Positions 18,210-27,140 of a stretch of 64,000 nt of DNA are shown in pieces. Position numbers and translations under genes: made by a program. The DNA is from Chthoniobacteraceae bacterium (GTDB taxonomy: Bacteria > Verrucomicrobiota > Verrucomicrobiia > Chthoniobacterales > Chthoniobacteraceae): assembly GCA_947476045.1 (NCBI GenBank), contig CANJNZ010000001.1:1-64000 (forward strand). Reading direction: 5' to 3'. The notes below the pieces were generated by a model. That model was not told where the DNA came from, ran no database searches, and worked only from the letters and a program-made list of their open reading frames with translations. Within the stretch, counting starts at the first letter, position 1. Each line of letters starts with the position of its first letter.

Positions 18210-19664
18210 CTACTTCGCCGGGATTTCGTTCAGCGTGTAGTAGGCGATGGGATGAAGCACGGGCTTACCGTCTGCGGATTTCACTCCATCGAAATGCAGT
18301 TCGTGGATGTGTCCCTTCGTGAGCACGTCGAACGTAAGCCGCACCGACTTGTTGTCGGGAGCAACGACCGCGCTCGTGATTTTTGGAATCACATCCGCAA
18401 TCTCGGGCCCGCCGTATTGAGCGCGATAGCTGTAGGTAAATTCGCGCCCTTTGTAGCTCGCCACATCGCCCGCGCTGGTCGGGTCCACAGGCTCGGTGAA
18501 TGTCAGTTCAAAGCCATCCGGCTTGGCGCGCATTTCGTGGACTTCAAACGGCACCTTGCCCGTCCAGTCCACGCGCTCGAAGCAAAACGGCTTACCGCCT
18601 TTGGCGCCCCATCCACGATCCGAGCCGCCTGCAAAAAGCTGACCCTCTTCCGACATGCGCCCGCCGATGAGGCCGGACTTGAAACCGCTCAAAAATGGAA
18701 ACACGGCGGCTTGTTTGATGCCGTTCACTTCCTCCACAAACAGACGCGAGACGTTCGAGAAACTTTGATCGGCGACGAAGAGTTGTTTCTGGAAAGGCCC
18801 GAATTTTCCTTTGCTCAAATCGCAGCAGATGAAGGACGTGGAGTTCCCGATTTTGCCATGCACCATGTATGCGACGGGCGGGACGAGTTCTTTGATCCGC
18901 TCGCGCTCCGTGACCATGCGGCTGTTGTCCTTTGGGTCAGGCGGGCGCTGTCCCATGTTCGGCGCCTTGGGATACCATTTATTTCCGCCGGGATGCCCCT
19001 GAAACGAGCCGGGAATCAAATGCTGAACCGTGCTGGCGCCATGCCACGGCCCCTGATTGTCCGCGTAATAAACTTCGCCGTCCGCATCGAATCCAAGTCC
19101 TGCGGGCGAGCGGATGCCGCTGCATGTCGGAACCATCGTGCCGTCGGGCTTGATGCGCATCGCCCATCCACGGAAATCAATGTTGCTGCTGAACGAACCG
19201 GTGAGGCAGAGCACCACCCACAGATCGCCGTTCTTATCAAAGCGCGAGCCGAACGCATACTCGTGGTAGTCACCGCTCACGCCCCACTGGTCCGACATCG
19301 TCGCGAACGTATCCGCGCGACCGTCACCGTCATCATCGGTAAGCTTCGCCACCTCGTAGCGATTCGTTTCGTAAAGCGCGCCGTCCTTCCACGCGAGGCC
19401 CATCACCTCGTGCTGACCGGAGGCGAAAAGCTGATACTTCACCTGCGAGGGATCGCCCTTTGCGTTGGAGACAGTCCAGATTTCGCCACGGCGTGTGCCG
19501 AGCGCGAGTTTGTCGCCGGGGAGCAGTTCGATGGAGCTGACTTCCATCGCCGTTTCCTTCGGCGTCTCGAACGTGGTGATTTTGTAAAAGTCCGATTCTT
19601 TATCCGCCGCAAACGCGAGCGAAGTCGTGAGGAATAGAACTGAGATGATGCTGAGAGTTTTCAT
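18210..19664 (-). CDS. Secreted beta-propeller protein (PQQ-dependent dehydrogenase-like)
   Basis: A 484-residue exported protein; signal peptide 1-20 (SIISVLFLTTSLAFAAD). It has the six-bladed propeller pattern of heme- or sugar-dehydrogenase-like proteins of Planctomycetes and Verrucomicrobia: LALGTRRGEIWTV, LTDDDGDGRADTF, GIRSPAGLGFDADGEVYYAD, FAGGSDRGWGAKGG. No cytochrome CxxCH motif is present, so an electron-accepting heme is not part of this chain. The C-terminal 110 residues form a separate beta domain (FELTFTEPVDPTSA). Its operon partners are a cupredoxin-PA14 protein and a sulfatase; the substrate is unknown. Confidence 0.75.
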   Translation of the reverse strand: MKTLSIISVLFLTTSLAFAADKESDFYKITTFETPKETAMEVSSIELLPGDKLALGTRRGEIWTVSNAKGDPSQVKYQLFASGQHEVMGLAWKDGALYETNRYEVAKLTDDDGDGRADTFATMSDQWGVSGDYHEYAFGSRFDKNGDLWVVLCLTGSFSSNIDFRGWAMRIKPDGTMVPTCSGIRSPAGLGFDADGEVYYADNQGPWHGASTVQHLIPGSFQGHPGGNKWYPKAPNMGQRPPDPKDNSRMVTERERIKELVPPVAYMVHGKIGNSTSFICCDLSKGKFGPFQKQLFVADQSFSNVSRLFVEEVNGIKQAAVFPFLSGFKSGLIGGRMSEEGQLFAGGSDRGWGAKGGKPFCFERVDWTGKVPFEVHEMRAKPDGFELTFTEPVDPTSAGDVASYKGREFTYSYRAQYGGPEIADVIPKITSAVVAPDNKSVRLTFDVLTKGHIHELHFDGVKSADGKPVLHPIAYYTLNEIPAK

Positions 19665-19686
19665 GGGAAATAGTGAGAGAGGTTGC

Positions 19687-21288
19687 TTAGTGCTTCACGG
19701 TGTCAGTCGGCCACGCGTAGGTGATTTTCATTTCGGCACGCGCGGGGATGAGGAGATTTTTGCCGCCGATTTGCGCGCCATCCGCAGCGATACGGAACGC
19801 ATTTTGAAAATCGCGTTTATCCAGCGACAAACGTCCGTTGCTCACGAGGAAACCGCCGCCCTCCGGCGTGATGCTCGCGCCAAACCCAAGACGCAGATAG
19901 GCGTTTGCCGGGATTTTTCCGTCGAGCTTTAGCGTGCGAATCAACTTTACCTCACCCTTCGCCGTGTCGCCCACCACATCGTAGCGGTCGCTCACTTTCA
20001 CGCCCTCCCATTCGTAGAGAAAAGTCGGGTAGCGCTTCGCATCGAGTTTGTAGCCCTTCCATTTGTAACCGTCGGCCCACTGCTTGTTCGTCCTCGGCCA
20101 TTCTTCATCCGTCGAAGCCAGCACCGCGAAGGGCTGCGACAGTCCGCTCACCGGCTGGAAAACATCGTAGCCCAGCGGCCCTTGCGCGCCGCCGCCGCGA
20201 TCAACCCAGTGCCTCGCTGTATCAATGAACCCGCCGCGCCACACCATCACGAGGTTCAGTTGCTCCGCGCTCCACGCGAGATTCACGCCGCCAGGATAGC
20301 CGACGCCAATACCGCGATTGCCCGCGCCTGAGATAAAGTTGCGGTAAATCACCGGCTCGTTTCCAACGATCAATGGCATCTTCGCACCGCCGTCCGTCTT
20401 CGCTTTTTTCACGTCTCCGCCCCACGTCGGAGGCACCCACTTCGAGAGCGGAGTCGCGGCAAAATCGCCGCCGCGCCACGCCACAAAAATCTGCGCCTCG
20501 CCCGTTCCTTGAAAATACTCCAGCCGGAAATCGTGCTCGCCCGTTTTCAAAGCGATCTTCCCATCCTTGATTTCAGCGACCGAGTGAGACCCGTCGAGTT
20601 CCACCACCTTGTTGCCATCCACCAAAAGCCGCGCGCCATCGTCCGCACCGATGGAAAACACATACTCTGCATCGCGCGGTGCGTTCAATTTGCTGGTGTA
20701 AACAACGCCGAACTGGTTTTTGTAATCGTCGAATTTGAGCTGCACCAGATTGTCCGCGATGTCGCCCTCGCGGTGCGGTTTCAGCGTCGCGAAATCCGGC
20801 AGCTTGCTCCACTCGCCGTTATACACCGCAAATTTCAACCCCGTCAGCCCCGGTCCCGGCGTGCCGACTTTCATCTTCCCCTGCATACTCTGCGTGTGCC
20901 CCGGAAACGTGCAGGCAAACGGATACAGCCCGGCTTTCGTCGGCGCTTTGAAAACCACCTCTTCCCTCGTCTTCGGCCCCGCCATCTTCGTGTGCGCAAG
21001 CACAGCCGGACTGTCCGGCAGCCAGTCGCGCTTCAACGCCTCCTCCGGCTTCTCCATGTTTTTGCTGACCACAGCGAGCACGTCCGTCCCCGCATCAAAA
21101 ATCACGAGGTTGTGCGGCAGATCGTCGCCGTTTTCCAAAATCAACTTCACCTCTGCGCCGGGGATAACCGTGAATTCCTCCACGTCGTATTTCATCTGCG
21201 CCGCGATGGTGCGGATGTTGATCGTCTGCGCCTGTGCGGCAGAAATCGCCAGCAGTGCGGCGGCAAAAAGTGAGTATTTTTGGAGCAT
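19687..21288 (-). CDS. Exported cupredoxin fused to a PA14 domain
   Basis: A 533-residue protein from the ATG at 21288, which places a clean signal peptide (SLFAAALLAISAAQAQ) at the N-terminus; longer in-frame starts are non-coding in character. Residues 25-145 are an azurin/plastocyanin-like copper domain with ligands His59 (DLPHNLVIF), Cys126, His131 and Met135 (FACTFPGHTQSM). Residues about 150-290 form a PA14 carbohydrate-binding domain (DDGARLLVDGNKVVELDG). The rest resembles the C-terminal domain of similar proteins (AWSAEQLNLVMVWRGGFID). It may pass electrons for the neighbouring propeller protein (inference). First gene of the operon. Confidence 0.82.
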   Translation of the reverse strand: MLQKYSLFAAALLAISAAQAQTINIRTIAAQMKYDVEEFTVIPGAEVKLILENGDDLPHNLVIFDAGTDVLAVVSKNMEKPEEALKRDWLPDSPAVLAHTKMAGPKTREEVVFKAPTKAGLYPFACTFPGHTQSMQGKMKVGTPGPGLTGLKFAVYNGEWSKLPDFATLKPHREGDIADNLVQLKFDDYKNQFGVVYTSKLNAPRDAEYVFSIGADDGARLLVDGNKVVELDGSHSVAEIKDGKIALKTGEHDFRLEYFQGTGEAQIFVAWRGGDFAATPLSKWVPPTWGGDVKKAKTDGGAKMPLIVGNEPVIYRNFISGAGNRGIGVGYPGGVNLAWSAEQLNLVMVWRGGFIDTARHWVDRGGGAQGPLGYDVFQPVSGLSQPFAVLASTDEEWPRTNKQWADGYKWKGYKLDAKRYPTFLYEWEGVKVSDRYDVVGDTAKGEVKLIRTLKLDGKIPANAYLRLGFGASITPEGGGFLVSNGRLSLDKRDFQNAFRIAADGAQIGGKNLLIPARAEMKITYAWPTDTVKH

Positions 21289-21430
21289 GGTAAAACAAGT
21301 GAAAATCATCGGGAGCAGTTTAGGTTTGGTTAAAGACCGGGACAGCACGTGCGGATTAGAAAGTTTGTGCAGGCCATTGGAAAAATTTGGCATTCTGCAA
21401 CGACCACGCCACTGTGTGTAGTCTTGTTCG

Positions 21431-21820
21431 TCAAACTTCAGGCGGTGCGGCCAACTCAAGCCCGTGAGGTTCAAAGAGGTTGAAATCTTCCGTGTTCAGC
21501 GTGGCGAGACGCGCCATCTGGCTGATCGCTGCGGCAGCTATCATGGCATCCACCCGCAAGTGACGGGAGCCTTCCACTGCATTGAAAAGCCGGGCGGCAA
21601 TCAGTGCCTGCGAGGCATCGGACGGGATGATTTCCTTCGAGAGAAAGGCCAGCATCGTATTGATCTGCGAGGGCGACACCGGGCCGCAGAGAAATTCATA
21701 CCAAGCGGGAGCCGCCGTGCAAAACGTCTCCCCAGCTTCTACCCAAGCGAGAAGATGACGCGATTCCGCTCAGACAACGATTACTCCGCCGATCAGGAAA
21801 TTTGCGTCGAGGCAAATCAC
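21431..21820 (-). pseudogene. VapC-type PIN domain toxin broken by an in-frame stop
   Basis: Reading from a GTG at 21820 gives VICLDANFLIGGVIVV, with the first PIN Asp at residue 5, then a TGA (21770-21772). The same frame resumes with AESRHLLAWVEAGETF and continues through WYEFLCGP and RVDAMIAAAAI to NTEDFNLFEPHGLEL, the expected PIN order with later acidic residues. One point change would restore a protein of about 129 residues. The GTG overlaps the stop codon of the upstream antitoxin remnant (GTGA). It is most likely a dead vapC-like toxin gene; an internal start at GTG 21679 would give only the C-terminal 82 residues. Confidence 0.75.
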
Positions 21821-21893
21821 TCGCCCCTCCAATGCTTCCTGTCCTCATACACTTCCGCGATGTAGGCATTGCCATTTTCCAGTTCAAGCCCCC
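21817..21893 (-). pseudogene. C-terminal remnant of an antitoxin gene
   Basis: The frame that stops at 21817-21819 encodes [20 protein letters not shown] and ends RGE, overlapping the start of the PIN gene in the coupled arrangement typical of antitoxin-toxin pairs. Upstream of about 21893 the sequence turns into the hsdR-derived frame across a G-rich run, so only about 24 codons of the presumed antitoxin remain. The family cannot be named from this piece. Confidence 0.5.
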
Positions 21894-21899
21894 CTCTGT

Positions 21900-22066
21900 G
21901 ATGCCGCACCACGCGGGGGGGCGAAGAAAAGCATGGAGAAACTCTTGCCGCTGCCTTGCGTGTGCCAGACCACGCCGGCGCGACGGTCCCCCGCCTTCCC
22001 GCCGCGCATCCGGCCCGCCCAGTAATTGCCCACGTCCTCGCGCAACACGCTACCGAGCTCGACCAT
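21900..22066 (-). pseudogene. hsdR: Fragment of type I restriction enzyme HsdR (Walker A region)
   Basis: The minus strand encodes [20 protein letters not shown], the first helicase motif of HsdR restriction subunits, normally about 250-300 residues into a protein of some 1000. Only about 55 residues are left; both sides are unrelated (a broken antitoxin on one side, the altered tail of the acylase gene on the other). There is no start codon context and no downstream helicase motifs, so it is a decayed piece. An hsdM fragment in the same orientation lies 3.5 kb upstream. Confidence 0.7.
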
Positions 22067-23201
22067 GCACGCGGCTTACTTTTTCAATTGAAGTTCGCGC
22101 ACTTCTTGATGACGCAGCGCCCTGGTTGATTGTTTGTTTCTGGACCTTCGAGAAATCAATCTTTTTGAGGTCCAGTTTTTGGATCTGGCGGTTGTCCATT
22201 GTGTGAAAATACAGCACGCGATTCTTGAGGTCTGAGGCCGTTGTGATTTGGGTGGCACTGGCGATGTCCTTAGCGATTTTGTCGCCCGCCGCCGTAGCGC
22301 CGACCGTGATGTTGAAGTTGTCGAGAATGCGGAAGGCCTCGAAGACCGCGTCCTCCGAGGTGGCCAGCGGACGGGCCGAGGCCGTCAGCGCCAGGGCGCG
22401 CACAAAGCGCGAGGGCGGCGTGAAATCGCCGGGCAGGCCCATCAACCCCGAGCCGCCCCCCAGCGGCGCAAAGGAACGGCCATCCAGCGTGACGGGCTGT
22501 TTGGTCGCACCGGCAAGCCCTAGATAGTTCCGCAGGTTCGTGAGGTGCCAGCCATACTCCGGCGAATTGGTGATCACGCCCAGCAGCGCGTCATAAACCT
22601 TCATCTGCCCGCCCTCCACGATCTCCACTACGATGCTTGCACCGGTTTCGTCAGCGATCTTCCAGTGAAACGGCAGCGGGGCGCCCCCGAAACGCTCGTC
22701 CGCCACGTTCACTACGCGCACCTTGTCCAGATTGGCCCGCACCTCGGCCACGCTCTTGAAGGACGACAGCAGCCAGCGCATGAAATCGCCCACGCTCAGG
22801 GACCGGCCGGCCTGGGCGGCATCATACGGAGCGAAGGAGGCATACCCCGGGAAATAATACACCCCCACATAAAGCCCGTTCTCGTTCACCGCATCCGGGC
22901 CGTATTCCTGCCCGTAGGCCGTGAGCGAAACAAAGCCGTAACGCCCGCTCCATTTCAGCCCATTCTCGCCGCCCGGCGTTAGCGCCGTGAAGGCATGGTT
23001 GCGCGGGAAGAGCACCAGCGTGTCGTGATGCGCATCACCAGCGGCCCACTCTACAGTCCTCGCAGCGATCACTGCGCCGTCTTCAGACTTGAGTGTAAGC
23101 CCGGTGCAGGCTCGGCCGGATGTGGGCGAAGACAGCGCGAGGCTAAGAGCAAGAGCGCAAAGAGTAAGTGGAGAGTGGTTCACGGAAGCTAGTTTTTTCA
23201 T
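22050..23201 (-). CDS. Linear amide C-N hydrolase (penicillin V acylase / choloylglycine hydrolase family)
   Basis: A 383-residue Ntn-hydrolase with a signal peptide, chosen from ATG 23201. Export and processing would expose the nucleophile Cys32 (SGRACTGL). Family patterns follow: [43 protein letters not shown], and [13 protein letters not shown]. It probably cleaves an amide such as an N-acyl homoserine lactone, penicillin V or bile-salt-like compound; the substrate is not readable. The family ending ([17 protein letters not shown]) is followed after QKQTI by about 22 residues of foreign, Arg/Ser-rich sequence, where the gene runs into the hsdR-derived DNA. Confidence 0.85.
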   Translation of the reverse strand: MKKLASVNHSPLTLCALALSLALSSPTSGRACTGLTLKSEDGAVIAARTVEWAAGDAHHDTLVLFPRNHAFTALTPGGENGLKWSGRYGFVSLTAYGQEYGPDAVNENGLYVGVYYFPGYASFAPYDAAQAGRSLSVGDFMRWLLSSFKSVAEVRANLDKVRVVNVADERFGGAPLPFHWKIADETGASIVVEIVEGGQMKVYDALLGVITNSPEYGWHLTNLRNYLGLAGATKQPVTLDGRSFAPLGGGSGLMGLPGDFTPPSRFVRALALTASARPLATSEDAVFEAFRILDNFNITVGATAAGDKIAKDIASATQITTASDLKNRVLYFHTMDNRQIQKLDLKKIDFSKVQKQTINQGAASSRSARTSIEKVSRVHGRAR

Positions 23202-23247
23202 TGTCGAAGTGTGCTCAAAGATTGTCATTTTGTTACCGATGCTATTT

Positions 23248-24526
23248 TCAGAACCGGATATTTGTTCGTAAACCTAAAGCAACAAACGAGTCCCGACTGG
23301 CGGTGGCCGGATTGACGATTTGCAAGTCTGCAGAAACACTGCACCAAGGTGTAACTTCCATTCGATAAAAGATTTCGAAACCCTGCTCATCATCGATTTC
23401 GATCAGCGGCGCGACGGCGGATTGCAAGTCGTCACTAAAATCATAGAAGTAGTAGCCCAGCCCGACCGTGTCCTTTTCTCGCCCAGGAACCATGCCGTTT
23501 GCCAAAATACCCATGACAGCGGACCGCTGCACGGCATTGGGATTCCCGTCGGCAATTGCGCCTTTGAAAAACAGCCCCACGGCCCTACCCGACTCTTCAT
23601 AGACGTAGTGGGAGGCATCCAAGGCAACATTGAAGGAGCCTTTCTGTGTCGTGGTTTGGAGATCAGAGGGCAGGAGCACTTCACTAAGGTTTACCCCCTC
23701 CTTTGTCGAGTAGGTTCCGGACAACCCCATGCTTGTTCTACGCCCAAGCATACTTCCGTTCCATTTCGCTCCCAGTTGGGAAGTTACCCCGTTACCAAAC
23801 AGATCACCGGGCAGGTAATCGAGCGTGCGGTCCTCCGTATCGTAAACCATGAAGGTGAAGGTAAACGGATCGGTCCGCACGCTGAGAATGGCTCCCATCA
23901 GAACGGGTGGGGTGATGCCCGTGAGTGGCGCGGCAAATGCAAGGTTCATGAATCGAGTGTTGCCCCAGCCGCCCAAAAAGGCGTCCCCCGCGAGTAAATC
24001 GACAGCATTGATCTTGCCCAGCATGAGCGTGGCATTATCCCCGAACTGTTGCGTGAGGTAAATGGACGAAAAGACAAACTCTTCCAAATCGGCTACCGGC
24101 AGCATCATTCCCGTATTTCCGGGCAGGAACGCTCCACCACGGTTCGCAAGCAGTTGTCCATATTTCAGCTCGCCATGCGTTCTGATTCCGCCCCCCTCCC
24201 ACAGACCAAGCTTAGCGGCATCAAGGTTCAAAAAAAACATCCACGCGCCCACCCCAATCAAAATCTTGGTTCCTATCACCAGAAACGGAACCTTGGTAAA
24301 AGTGGGTGGACTCCAATCCAAGACTCACCCCGCGCTGCAGTAGTTGTGCACGCAGGCCGCCCCAGTTGCCAGTAAGTTCTTTGGGAAACAGCGCTGGTGT
24401 CTGAGCTGCGTTGAGAACCATCCCGGACCCGGTGGCGTTGTCATCGCCGGCCCATGACACAGAGCCCAGCAAGCCCAGCAGACAGATCAGCAGATGAGTT
24501 GAGATAAATAGCTTGGCAATTCCCAT
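23248..24526 (-). pseudogene. OprB-type carbohydrate porin with a frameshift in a homopolymer
   Basis: The first frame (start ATG 24526) has a signal peptide (LFISTHLLICLLGLLGSVSWAG) and the OprB opening ELTGNWGGLRAQLLQRGVSL, then ends just after GGRVDVFF. The +1 frame continues directly with LNLDAAKLGLWEGGGI and runs to a C-terminal aromatic residue (GLRTNIRF), as in outer-membrane barrels. The switch is at a run of eight T on the coding strand (24230-24237); one T fewer would restore a single protein of about 425 residues. It is either a true mutation, a phase-variable tract, or a sequencing error. Confidence 0.8.
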
Positions 24527-24705
24527 AGAAAATCGGGTTTGCATGGCGTCACTGACTTGCCCAAGGCGAAAAGCACCAAGTAATACCTTGTTTCGAGCAG
24601 GCGGTTTCATAAGTTTTCGCTCCACGGTTATTGAAACAGTCAAGATTAGCTACATCATCGGCTTTCGCGGGCTGTAGGATTCCAGTAACTGGGCTGAAAA
24701 GGTGT

Positions 24706-25545
24706 TCAAAGCTCAACATGGCAGATTAAAGACTGGCCGGCGCGTTTGTGCTCTCCCATGATGGCATCAGCGATTGCATCCCAGAGAGCAATGCGCGAAC
24801 GCAGGGCGACCACGGCAGCCGCACTGGCCTCCCGGCCTTTGTGCTGCCCGTCCTCACACAACAATTCCACCATTTGGCGGCCCAGTTCGCCGTGCTCATC
24901 GCCGTCCAGTTCGATGTGCCGGTCCAGATAATACCGCAGCGTGCCCAGCCGATCAGGAAACCGCCGCTGCAACTGTTCCACCAATTGGCTGAACAACTGC
25001 GGAATCAAATCCTCTCGGCCATAAGTGAATGCCGCCGCAATCTCATGCACTTGGCCATGGTCGATCAGCCCGAACGTTTGCTGGACAAACGCAGCCACTG
25101 GTGCAGGCACAGCCGCGCTCCGGAGAGCCGCAGAAACCGGATCGCCCGCCCGCAGCCCCGCGATAAACGTATCGATCCGGGTTGTATCCGCCCCAACCTC
25201 CCGCATGGCTTGCAGGTAAAGTTCAAAATGACTAATCGCCGGCCCGGCCGGCATGCAGTCGCTTTCCTCGCCCAGGACAATCTCGTTCACCAATCGGCGC
25301 ACCCGAGCATCCCCGATGGGCAGCCATGGCACCCCCACACAGGTCAGCCTCATCTGCAACGCCTTTAGCAGCGACATGAAATCCCATACCGCAAAAACAT
25401 GATACTCCATGAACAGCGCGAGGTGCTCCATCGTGCTGATAGAGGGATAAAGCCGATGCGCCAGCAAAGTTTGGCGGGATCCGCTTATGTCATTAGCAAT
25501 GTCTTGAGATAAATGATTCATTTTGATGATGAACTGATGAAGCAC
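24706..25545 (-). CDS. DUF3050 family protein (heme-oxygenase-like fold)
   Basis: A protein of about 279 residues. The conserved block LALFMEYHVFAVWDFMSLLK is followed by LTCVGVPWLP and the acidic EIVLGEESD, the signature of DUF3050, whose all-helical fold resembles heme oxygenase/TenA. Conserved His and Glu residues also occur in HIELDGDEHGELG, which looks like a metal-binding site as in non-heme diiron enzymes of this fold (inference). The function is not established. Start: GTG 25545 with a GGAGA ahead of it, or ATG 25521. It is bracketed by decayed restriction-modification genes. Confidence 0.82.
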   Translation of the reverse strand: MLHQFIIKMNHLSQDIANDISGSRQTLLAHRLYPSISTMEHLALFMEYHVFAVWDFMSLLKALQMRLTCVGVPWLPIGDARVRRLVNEIVLGEESDCMPAGPAISHFELYLQAMREVGADTTRIDTFIAGLRAGDPVSAALRSAAVPAPVAAFVQQTFGLIDHGQVHEIAAAFTYGREDLIPQLFSQLVEQLQRRFPDRLGTLRYYLDRHIELDGDEHGELGRQMVELLCEDGQHKGREASAAAVVALRSRIALWDAIADAIMGEHKRAGQSLICHVEL

Positions 25546-25599
25546 CGGTCTCCAAAACTAAGAAACGAATATCGGGACTGATGGGATGCAAAAGAGTGC

Positions 25600-26055
25600 C
25601 CACAGTTCTCCAAGTCGGCGTCGGCCAGCTCGCGGTGCACGCGGTGGAGGCTACCCATGAGGGTGCCGAGTTTGCGGGCATCGGTCAAGAGGGTCTGTTG
25701 GCGGCGGTCGCGGAAGCCGCGTTGGGCGGCGGCGTTTTTGTTTTTCGCGAGGAACCAGAGGCAGACGGGAATCTGCGTGATTTAGAAGACCTGGCCGGGG
25801 AGGGCGACCATGCAGTCCACGAAGTCGGCCTCGATGAGGGCGCGGCGGGTATCGCGTTGCCTTGGCAGGCTCTGCGAATTGGTTGACCGCGTTTTGGAAT
25901 GCGCTCCGCGCGGGCAGTCGCCGGACTGGTTGGATGACATGCTGCCGTTGGCGAGGACGAAGCCGGCCATACCCTGCGGCGCGAGACGGTGGATGAAGTG
26001 CTGCATCAGCGGCAGGATTTTTTTTAGCCGCTTGCTCAGCGTGTTCTCGCCTTAA
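25600..26055 (-). pseudogene. hsdM: Fragment of type I methyltransferase HsdM
   Basis: The minus strand reads [20 protein letters not shown], then [29 protein letters not shown], a TAA (25782-25784), and in the same frame ITQIPVCLWFLAKNKN, RGFRDRR and DARKLGTLM, ending in HRVHRELADADLENCG. This is the central-to-C-terminal part of HsdM in order. An extra stretch of about 24 residues (rich in Ser/Thr/Arg) interrupts it after NQSG. The NPPF catalytic motif and everything before it are missing. It is clearly dead. Confidence 0.8.
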
Positions 26056-26309
26056 TTGGTGAGAAACTTTTTCGGTGCGATAGGCGGTGTTCCATCATGA
26101 GTTTTCGGAGGGTAGAGAGCGCGGAGTGAACGTCCAGATTGAAGCTCTCTCCTGCCTGACAAATGCAGGACAAACGGCTTCACTTTTACCTGCAATTCTT
26201 CCACCCAGCTTCCACCAGCATAAAGAAAAATTCCCAGTTAAAATTCTGCACCTGCCCACCCTCGAAGTATCACCTGACTTTGGTCAAATCCATGCTATCA
26301 GCGTAACCT

Positions 26310-27101
26310 ATGAAAACGATTGCGCTGGTCTTGAGTCTGGCGGTATTCGCGTTGGCAGAGCCGCCGCCCGGCTACGAACTCAAGTGGAACGATGAGTTCG
26401 ATGGAGAGAAACTCGATTTGCAAAAATGGAACCACTGGCTTCCCGGCAAACGCCGCGATGCCGTGAACACCGCAGACGCCGTCACGGTCACCGATGGAAA
26501 ACTGACCATCACCACCTACACCGAAGGCGGGCAAAATTTCACAGGCATGGTTTCAACCGAGGGTAAATACGAGCGCGCCTTCGGATACTGGGAGGCGCGC
26601 ATCCAGTGGGGCGACGCACCGGGCACATGGTCGGCATTTTGGACGATCTCCGCGCCGATGATGCTGCCGCACATGGGCGAGCACATCGGCAACGTTGAGA
26701 AAGCCGGCAACGAAGTGGATTTCGTCGAGCATCGCAGCGTGGACGAAGAGGGAAAACCCATGGCAGGAAAAGCGAACTTCACTCTGCATTGGGACGGCTA
26801 CGCCGAGCACCGAAACGGCTCCGGCTTTCTCACTCCAAACCTCAAACTCGACGAAGGCTTCCATATCTACGGCTGCGAATGGAGCGAGACCGGCTACCGC
26901 TTTTTTATAGACGGAAAAATGCTATGGGAAACGCGCGACCCCGTGTCGAAACGCCCGCAATTCACCGTCCTCAGCACCGAGGTGGACAATCAATCTTGGG
27001 CATGGCGCATCCCGAAGGAAGGTTACGGCGACCGCGCCACGAGCAAAGTGAAGATGGTCGTGGACTACGTGCGAATCTACGAAAAGCCGCAGAAACCGTA
27101 A
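26310..27101 (+). CDS. Secreted glycoside hydrolase family 16
   Basis: A 263-residue protein with a signal peptide (1-16) and a single GH16 domain. It begins YELKWNDEFDGEKLDLQKWN, as in bacterial beta-glucanases and related enzymes. The catalytic motif is E-V-D-F-V-E with nucleophile Glu135, Asp137 and acid/base Glu140. Strands at the end (VKMVVDYVRIYEK) close the sandwich. Members act on beta-1,3/1,4-glucans, agar, carrageenan or xyloglucan; which one is not evident. It follows a 250-base spacer that holds no other gene. Complete, no extra binding domain. Confidence 0.93.
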   Translation: MKTIALVLSLAVFALAEPPPGYELKWNDEFDGEKLDLQKWNHWLPGKRRDAVNTADAVTVTDGKLTITTYTEGGQNFTGMVSTEGKYERAFGYWEARIQWGDAPGTWSAFWTISAPMMLPHMGEHIGNVEKAGNEVDFVEHRSVDEEGKPMAGKANFTLHWDGYAEHRNGSGFLTPNLKLDEGFHIYGCEWSETGYRFFIDGKMLWETRDPVSKRPQFTVLSTEVDNQSWAWRIPKEGYGDRATSKVKMVVDYVRIYEKPQKP

Positions 27102-27140
27102 CAGCGGAGGCTGCCCGTTTGCAGACTTGCTCGACATGAA

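Noticed and set aside
18099-19637. A 512-residue plus-strand frame across the beta-propeller gene
   Set aside because: Arg/His-rich antisense shadow; the opposite strand has signal peptide and domain motifs.
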